The notes beneath the pieces are model-generated. The model was given only the letters and a program-made list of their open reading frames with translations. It did no database searches and was not told the DNA's origin. A DNA stretch of 26,140 nucleotides, taken from IMG/VR virus record IMGVR_UViG_3300025286_000122, positions 1-26,140 of that record; one strand, written 5' to 3'. A program made the translations under genes and the position numbers. Of this stretch, positions 21,779 through 26,140 are shown piece after piece. The stretch comes from a virus. Position 1 is the stretch's first letter. Each line of letters starts with the position of its first letter.

Positions 21779-23676
21779 TAGAGACCTCCTGGTACTCCGT
21801 TCTGTCCGAACTGTCCGAATCTACCCGGCCTTGGGGTTCCTGGGGGCACTAGTGGCCCTATTTGCCCAGGCCCCATCTGAGGCGGCACGCCTATTGTAGC
21901 ATTGGGTGCAACCCTGGGGTCAAACCGAGGCGGTCCGGCGGGAGTGCCAACACCCCCTCCTCCTCTGTTACCCCCAGGAGCACCACCGGGTGCGCCTCCA
22001 GGTGCGGCACCGGCCTTAGCCTGGGCCAGACCTGCTGCCTGCATCTGCAATATCTGTAGCTCTGCAAACTCCTTGAGCATGGCCTTTTGGGCCTCGCCGA
22101 ACCAGACCATTGCAAGCTGCTCGTCTCCAGAGTTGATCGCGGCCAGCATCATGTCGTGGGCGGCCGCTACCTCAGAGGCCCGACGCGCCCTCTGCTCCAG
22201 CACCGCGTCGCCAACCCTATCTGCGTCTTGGAGCCTGAGCCACTTCTCCCTTATAGTCCGATAGTCTACCAGCGGCTCCCCGTCGGAACCGGGCTCGCTC
22301 AACTGTATAGCCATGGCGATTGCCTGTACGTCGTCTTGAGGCAGCTCTGGCGTAATGGTGATGTCGGGGTCTCCGCCGTCGCGAACGACCTCGGGCGGTA
22401 CGACCTGGTTAAACGGCGTCCTCTCTCCGGTCTGCTCTCTACCGCTAACGGTCATCTCTTTGAACGCGCCCGATCCGTACTGGGCACGAAGCGCCCGAGT
22501 GATCTGCACATAGGCGGCCTTCTTTGCCGCAACGGGGCCTTCTATAGGGGTCTGCTGGCCCTGTCGAAGCTGGCCTATCGCAAAGCCTGATATTGGGTCC
22601 TGTATGGTGCCGAACGAGGACCAGGGGATACCGCCGCGCTGGACCTGTCCTGCCAGTTCTCCGACCTGTAATCCGGCCTCCTGGGCCATCCTCAGAGAGT
22701 CGAGGACTATAATCTCAGCCCCTTCGGGCAACGATATACCGGTAGTGCCGCCTTCGGTTAGCCACGGGTTTTCGTCCAGGGTAAGCGTGCCGTCGGGGGA
22801 CTTGATAACGTAGGGTATCTTTAGGCTTCTGGACATGAACTCGGATCGGATCGACTGTGTAAAGGCCATTTCGTTATAGACGCCGCGATTGGACTGGTAG
22901 ATCGACTCGCCCCAGTCCTTAATAGTGTCCTGGTCTGAGGAGCTATGTATAAGGGGGTTTGGGCCGACGGCCCCAAAGAAGCAGGGGAACTCTGGGGAGC
23001 CGTGTGGTGTGGGCTTTTTATAGGCTTTGGTATCGACGACTATCCCGGTATGCTCGTCGTCGTACCACTCTATGACGGGGGTCTTGTCCCTGCCGTCGTC
23101 GTTGTGGGAGTCTTTTGTGACGGTAATGCCGAACTCGTTCTTGATCTGCCGCGAGGTGCGCCAGGTCTTATGTGCAAACCACGTAAGGCCCTTGGCCCCG
23201 AACTCCCAGTAGCAGTTACGGGGGTCCCACGGGTGGATATTGGGAGTTCCCGGCTCGAAGATAGAGTCGTCCTTGGTCAGCAGGTTACGGCCCGCATAGA
23301 ATCCCCGAATGGCGATATACCAGGAGAGCGATTCGTCGAGAGTGCTCATCCCCATGCGGGTCAGGCGCTCGTCGTTAGCGGAGAGCACTCCTATATAAAA
23401 GCGCTCGGCGGCGTTCCTTATATCGCGTTGGTCTCTCGTCTGGTCGATCTGGTTGATCTGCATGAGCAGCTTGGCCGTCGTGAGCAGCGATATGATCTTA
23501 TTCGCCTGGGTACGGGCCTCGTTCGGGGTATACTTCCTGAATCCAGCGAGTTCCTCACTGGCATACGGGGCCAAGCGCCACAGGTCGTAGTCTTCGTCCA
23601 TGCGTTGCCGCAGCGAAGAGGTCTGCTCAGCTTGCTCGTCGACCATGTCGACAATGTCAGCCGCTTTACGTCTCAT
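21778..23676 (-). CDS. portal protein
   Basis: A 632-residue protein in the position of a phage portal: it overlaps the terminase stop codon by four bases (ATGA). The first 500 residues are a large alpha/beta domain: MDEDYDLWRLAPYASEELAG, the helix QANKIISLLTTAKLLMQINQ, FYIGVLSANDERLTRMGMST, HPWDPRNCYWEFGAKGLTWF, then ESIYQSNRGVYNEMAFTQSI and a GQVQRGGIPWSSF segment. Residues about 557-632 form a Gly/Pro-rich flexible tail (GGAPGGAPGGNRGGGG). Portals form a dodecameric ring at the capsid vertex through which DNA enters and leaves. The family assignment rests on order, length and the overall pattern rather than a unique motif. The long disordered tail is unusual and may face the capsid interior. 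Confidence 0.8.
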   Translation of the reverse strand: MRRKAADIVDMVDEQAEQTSSLRQRMDEDYDLWRLAPYASEELAGFRKYTPNEARTQANKIISLLTTAKLLMQINQIDQTRDQRDIRNAAERFYIGVLSANDERLTRMGMSTLDESLSWYIAIRGFYAGRNLLTKDDSIFEPGTPNIHPWDPRNCYWEFGAKGLTWFAHKTWRTSRQIKNEFGITVTKDSHNDDGRDKTPVIEWYDDEHTGIVVDTKAYKKPTPHGSPEFPCFFGAVGPNPLIHSSSDQDTIKDWGESIYQSNRGVYNEMAFTQSIRSEFMSRSLKIPYVIKSPDGTLTLDENPWLTEGGTTGISLPEGAEIIVLDSLRMAQEAGLQVGELAGQVQRGGIPWSSFGTIQDPISGFAIGQLRQGQQTPIEGPVAAKKAAYVQITRALRAQYGSGAFKEMTVSGREQTGERTPFNQVVPPEVVRDGGDPDITITPELPQDDVQAIAMAIQLSEPGSDGEPLVDYRTIREKWLRLQDADRVGDAVLEQRARRASEVAAAHDMMLAAINSGDEQLAMVWFGEAQKAMLKEFAELQILQMQAAGLAQAKAGAAPGGAPGGAPGGNRGGGGVGTPAGPPRFDPRVAPNATIGVPPQMGPGQIGPLVPPGTPRPGRFGQFGQNGVPGGL

Positions 23677-25169
23677 TTGTGCCTCGTAACGATCGCCTTC
23701 CGATTTCGCTTATCATAACCGTAACCGAACTCACCTACAAGGAAGTACGTAGTAGCTTTAGTGCCGTCGTTGTTCTTTTCCTCGGGTATTTGGCCGTAAA
23801 CTGCCCCTTGTCGGTCGGTTTTCCACCTATACGGCCTAATTTTGCCGTCTAGCGGGTTCGGAGCGGCCCCAAAGTTGCTCAAGAGCCCCTTTTGGCACGA
23901 GTGGAAGACGATTTTAGGCATTTTGGAGACCGGATCGTCTCCGAGGAAGCTTTTTAGGCGTTCGTTACCGGGCATAACGGGAATCCGGTGGTTCGGGCCG
24001 GCGACCAGTCCCGTTTCGCGGTTCCAGACCTCTGCGACAGAGGACATCGAGTGATGTTGGTCCTTGTAATGGGGGTCTGAGTAGAGGAATTTAGGGCTTT
24101 TCCACCACGGCTTCCTCATGGCGATGTTGATTATGTCTTCGGTGATCTTCCCGTGCTCGAATATCTCGTCTATGCCGCGTACCTGCTCGTAGGACTGCCC
24201 CGTCGCGGTATAGTCGGTAACGATCTGATAGATTTCGAGGGCATGTGCGTGGGCCAGCTCTGAGCCATAGCCAGGGTCTTCGGCAATATAGACGGGTAAG
24301 GCGGGGTTATAGACGTTGTCTCGGACGTGTTTAGAGGCGTCGAACTCGTGGAAGACCAGGCCGCGCGGGGGAACGGGCTTCCCCTCGATCCGTTCTAGGA
24401 ACCATTCGTCGGACTGCTCGATCTTGGCGGCCTGAATCTTCGGGTCGTCTATACCGCCTGGATAGAGGTAGTGGTTAGAGTAAGAGGGGAGTATGAAGCT
24501 AGCCTTGTTATCGACGCCGGCGGCCCAGGCAGTAGCCATCTGGGAGAACCAGATGCCAACGCCACGTTCCATGGTGCCGGGTATAAAGAGCCAGCCGTCC
24601 ATGGGGGCCACACGGCCGCGACAGCGCTCGAAGACCTCGAACTCCATCTGTGCCGCCTCGCACAGGATGATCCCGTTAGGCGACTCTTTAGAGAGCTTGG
24701 TAATATCCGTGGCGGACTTGGTCTCTATTCGAAGGGCAGCTTTACGATCGGGTTTACCCAGATCGCTGACGTGTCGAAGTTCAATATATCCAGGGTCGAT
24801 CCTCTTGGACTTATCGATCTTAGCGGTCGGGAACAGCGTATAGAGGTCGTCGAGTATGTACTCGAACTCTTTTTGGGTCTCGCCGTAGGCTGCGGCAACA
24901 AGCCAGTATAGGTGTGGGTCCCCAACGCCGTCCCCGCGTTCTGGCCGACGGCCCTGGTCTAACGCCCACTCGACCTGGAACTTGGAGGCGGCTACCCTGC
25001 TCTTTCCGCCCTGCTCCCCTCCGGTTACGGCTATATACTTAGCCTTTGAGCGCATTATGGCGGGCTGATAGACATTATGCCCGCCCTGTGTCGGGTCGTA
25101 ACCTATCCGCTCGAATATTCCGTCTGCCAGAGGGGATATGACGGCCTTGGAGAGCGTCTGAGTCGCCAT
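23673..25169 (-). CDS. terL: large terminase subunit (packaging ATPase/nuclease)
   Basis: A 498-residue protein with the expected motor and nuclease motifs. Walker A-like GGEQGGKSR is at 50-58, Walker B-like IILCEAAQ at 167-174 with Glu171 as the likely catalytic base, and the following GWLFIPGTM at 192-200 is in the place of the coupling motif. The nuclease half has Asp298 in YIAEDPG, IDEIFEHG at 333-340 and YSDPHYKDQ at 363-371, which supply the acidic residues expected of the RNase H-like nuclease. The enzyme drives DNA into the capsid and cuts it. No small terminase subunit is seen next to it. The start is preceded by an extended -10 promoter only seven bases away, with no Shine-Dalgarno, so the mRNA may be leaderless. 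Confidence 0.9.
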   Translation of the reverse strand: MATQTLSKAVISPLADGIFERIGYDPTQGGHNVYQPAIMRSKAKYIAVTGGEQGGKSRVAASKFQVEWALDQGRRPERGDGVGDPHLYWLVAAAYGETQKEFEYILDDLYTLFPTAKIDKSKRIDPGYIELRHVSDLGKPDRKAALRIETKSATDITKLSKESPNGIILCEAAQMEFEVFERCRGRVAPMDGWLFIPGTMERGVGIWFSQMATAWAAGVDNKASFILPSYSNHYLYPGGIDDPKIQAAKIEQSDEWFLERIEGKPVPPRGLVFHEFDASKHVRDNVYNPALPVYIAEDPGYGSELAHAHALEIYQIVTDYTATGQSYEQVRGIDEIFEHGKITEDIINIAMRKPWWKSPKFLYSDPHYKDQHHSMSSVAEVWNRETGLVAGPNHRIPVMPGNERLKSFLGDDPVSKMPKIVFHSCQKGLLSNFGAAPNPLDGKIRPYRWKTDRQGAVYGQIPEEKNNDGTKATTYFLVGEFGYGYDKRNRKAIVTRHK

Positions 25170-25176
25170 AAAGCCG

Positions 25177-25185
25177 ATTATACCA
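25177..25185 (-). promoter_or_regulatory. extended -10 promoter for terminase operon
   Basis: On the minus strand 25185-25177 reads TGGTATAAT, a perfect extended -10 element. The -35 position is not conserved, as is usual for this promoter class. Predicted transcription starts about 25170, one base before the terminase ATG at 25169. Confidence 0.6.
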
Positions 25186-25249
25186 CGTCAAAACAAGACC
25201 CCACTGGCACCAGTTTCGCCCAACCACGAAAGATCAGCAATGAGATAGA

Positions 25250-25271
25250 GGGGGGCATTGACATGCCCCCC
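25250..25271. promoter_or_regulatory. perfect 9-bp inverted repeat in divergent promoter region
   Basis: GGGGGGCAT (25250-25258) and ATGCCCCCC (25263-25271) are perfect inverted copies around a four-base centre. The repeat lies directly upstream of the plus-strand -10 box at 25274-25279, where a -35 or operator would be. It could be a repressor or activator site or a terminator; there is no T tract beyond CTTAT. Confidence 0.55.
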
Positions 25272-25273
25272 CT

Positions 25274-25279
25274 TATAAT
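25274..25279 (+). promoter_or_regulatory. -10 box for plus-strand zinc-ribbon gene
   Basis: TATAAT at 25274-25279, with no recognisable -35 at 17 bases (the inverted repeat occupies that place). A TTGACA at 25258-25263 is only ten bases away and cannot pair with it. Transcription would start near 25286, twelve bases before the ATG at 25298. Confidence 0.45.
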
Positions 25280-25297
25280 GGTAGATTACTGGGTAAC

Positions 25298-25588
25298 ATG
25301 GGAATCACGAACACGTTACAGCGGGTACGGCTATTCAGCTGCGAGCAATGCGGGCACAAATGGAGCCCACGGGTCTCGGACGAGTCTCGCACGTTAAAGG
25401 ATGGCAGCATCAGTCCAGAGCCTCAACAGTGTTCGCGGTGTCGATCACCGTACTGGAACGATCCCAGCCATGAGCAGGGCACCCCTCTCTACGATCGACA
25501 AGGTCGTCCTTTAGAGTCTATAATGAGGGGGCGTAGGCGCAGCCCAAACGGCCATAAAAAGGAGTCTACAGATGCCAAAAGTAGGTAA
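25298..25588 (+). CDS. zinc-ribbon protein
   Basis: A 96-residue protein with FSCEQCGHKWSPR (Cys15, Cys18) and QQCSRCRSPYWNDP (Cys45, Cys48). This is the common zinc-ribbon layout CxxCGHxWxPR then CxxCxSPYWxxP known from many phage and prokaryotic small proteins. The C-terminal third is basic (MRGRRRSPNGHKKES) and could contact nucleic acid. The ATG at 25298 has only a weak GGG upstream, twelve bases after the predicted transcription start. It overlaps the lysine-rich microprotein gene by 17 bases. It diverges from the terminase operon and may regulate it, but that is inference. Confidence 0.7.
   Translation: MGITNTLQRVRLFSCEQCGHKWSPRVSDESRTLKDGSISPEPQQCSRCRSPYWNDPSHEQGTPLYDRQGRPLESIMRGRRRSPNGHKKESTDAKSR
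25495..25524 (+). promoter_or_regulatory. sigma70-type promoter for microprotein and downstream RNA
   Basis: TCGACA at 25495-25500 (five of six matches to the -35 consensus), an 18-base spacer and a perfect TATAAT at 25519-25524. It lies inside the 3' part of the zinc-ribbon gene. Transcription would begin near 25531, 41 bases before the microprotein start, and would run into the structured noncoding stretch. Confidence 0.55.
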
Positions 25589-25676
25589 GAAGAAGTTTCC
25601 CTACACCCAAAAGGGGAAACTAGCCGCCTCTGCGTACGCCAAGAAGACCAAGCAGGGGACCAAGACGAAAAAATAA
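25572..25676 (+). CDS. lysine-rich microprotein (MPKVGKKKFPYT type), 34 aa
   Basis: A 34-residue protein: MPKVGKKKFPYT, then a short Ala/Leu stretch, ending in AYAKKTKQGTKTKK. Twelve of 34 residues are lysine. AAAAAGGAG lies nine bases before the ATG, a strong binding site. I recall near-identical lysine-rich microproteins starting PKVGKKKFPYT in environmental phages, often near the terminase, with no known function. Its charge suggests DNA or RNA binding, perhaps in packaging. It is overlapped by the zinc-ribbon gene and followed by the structured noncoding stretch. Confidence 0.75.
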   Translation: MPKVGKKKFPYTQKGKLAASAYAKKTKQGTKTKK

Positions 25677-25683
25677 CCAAATA

Positions 25684-25914
25684 ACATACGGTAGCATCGT
25701 CGCCTCAGACTTAAACGTCGGGGAGAGACGTTCTCCAGGGTTGCTACCTGGAGTAAGAGGTACCGATAGGTCGTAGCTTTGTTGTGTCCGCTGGTGAAAG
25801 TAATGGACACCGCGCGAACCAGCGCGCGCCCACCTAGTGGGAAAATACGTGAGGGGGAAATAAATCGGAGGGTGCTGATTAAGGGGAACCCCCTACCCCA
25901 AAACCGACGCCCCC
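25684..25914 (+). ncRNA. candidate structured noncoding RNA (multi-hairpin)
   Basis: The 316 bases between 25677 and 25992 hold no convincing gene. Within them, hairpins follow one another: 25714-25719/25727-25732 and 25733-25739/25747-25753 with no spacer, then 25784-25789/25805-25810, 25811-25816/25823-25828 and 25829-25833/25837-25841, again with no spacers. A larger stem pairs 25853-25857 with 25910-25914 and 25865-25868 with 25904-25907, enclosing a small GGGG/CCCC hairpin near 25883-25893. The loop of the second hairpin (25742-25746) is complementary to 25692-25696, and the loop of the third (25791-25795) to the loop of the fourth (25818-25822). The strand is inferred from the upstream promoter. 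The remainder (25915-25992) is C-rich and then leads into a ribosome binding site. It could instead be a packaging or replication site. Confidence 0.45.
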
Positions 25915-25992
25915 AACTAAACCCAATCCACTACCACCCCAAAGACTAGCCGATACCGCTGAACAACCCTAGACGATATGGAGGAAGGCCCA

Positions 25993-26140
25993 ATGCCAGA
26001 CCAGCTCTTGCTAACCGTTGAGGAGGCTGCCGGTAGGCTTTCAATCGGGCGGAGCCGACTTTACCAGCTACTCAATGATGGGATGCTCGAATCCTTGCAA
26101 TTAGGCCGGAGTCGCCGCATTCCGGCCTATGCCCTCGAGG
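25993..26140 (+). CDS. excisionase-type helix-turn-helix protein (partial)
   Basis: The first 49 residues of a protein that continues past the window end. LLTVEEAAGRLSIGRSRLYQ is a helix-turn-helix of the MerR/excisionase (HTH_17) type, followed by LNDGMLESLQLGRSRRIPAY, where GRSRRIP is the usual wing. GGAGGAAGG precedes the ATG at 25993. Such proteins act as excisionases, repressors or small DNA-binding partners. It directly follows the structured noncoding stretch, so it may bind there. No integrase is visible in the window, so a temperate lifestyle cannot be concluded. Confidence 0.8.
   Translation, partial: MPDQLLLTVEEAAGRLSIGRSRLYQLLNDGMLESLQLGRSRRIPAYALE

Noticed and set aside
22945-23718. 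257-residue plus-strand frame
   Set aside because: It lies antisense to the portal gene, has no binding site, and its long open frame is explained by codon bias on the coding strand.
25258-25279. TTGACA followed by TATAAT
   Set aside because: The spacer is only ten bases, too short for a sigma70 promoter. The TTGACA is the centre of the inverted repeat.
1-26140. CRISPR array, insertion sequence or attachment site
   Set aside because: No regularly spaced repeats, transposase or flanking direct repeats of suitable length were found on reading. The excisionase-like gene alone is not enough to call an attachment site.

Overview
The window reads as part of the genome of a tailed double-stranded DNA bacteriophage. 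Genes are packed with 1-17 base overlaps or a few bases between them, many starts have purine-rich Shine-Dalgarno sequences, and one strand carries a run of terminase, portal, scaffold, major capsid, adhesin and fibre genes. The host cannot be named from the sequence. Several proteins resemble families I know from uncultured environmental phages, but no database search was possible.

Layout. (1) Positions 1-1424, plus strand: small genes, namely a zinc-ribbon microprotein and a decayed copy of it, a GNAT-like acetyltransferase of the XF1762 type, a CxxC protein, and a short truncated ORF that looks like the beginning of a ParB-like protein. A GC-rich hairpin at 1434-1464 sits where this cluster meets the long minus-strand cluster. 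(2) Positions 1448-2406, minus strand: a chain of overlapping tiny genes, including two or three membrane microproteins (possible lysis or holin functions) and a DUF5679-like zinc ribbon. (3) Positions 2417-9923, minus strand: tail, fibre and adhesin proteins rich in beta structure, with a PD-(D/E)xK/DUF559-like fold protein of 130 residues embedded among them. (4) A terminator at 9959-9985. (5) Positions 10061-15680, minus strand: small accessory proteins (two with zinc-finger-like motifs), beta-rich decoration-like proteins, major capsid protein and scaffold. (6) A terminator at 15701-15728 with a perfect -10 box just upstream. (7) Positions 15773-25169, minus strand, read from the right: large terminase, portal, two related virion proteins, a 1470-residue virion protein, and a Com-like zinc ribbon. 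(8) Positions 25170-26140: a divergent promoter region, then plus-strand genes for a zinc-ribbon protein and a lysine-rich 34-residue microprotein, a 316-base noncoding stretch with many hairpins, and the start of an excisionase-type helix-turn-helix gene.

How it works together: terminase and portal package DNA into a shell of major capsid protein built on the scaffold. The 1470-residue protein is a candidate internal or ejected protein. The 421- and 629-residue proteins probably form the connector or tail, and the 661-residue fibre and its neighbours contact the host. I see no tape-measure, sheath or long-tail tube gene, which favours a short-tailed (podovirus-like) particle, although this is inference. 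No endolysin, polymerase or integrase is present.

The least expected element is the noncoding stretch at 25684-25914. Its hairpins abut one another with no spacer, and loop sequences are complementary to other loops or to upstream bases. It looks like a compact structured RNA, or failing that a packaging or replication site.
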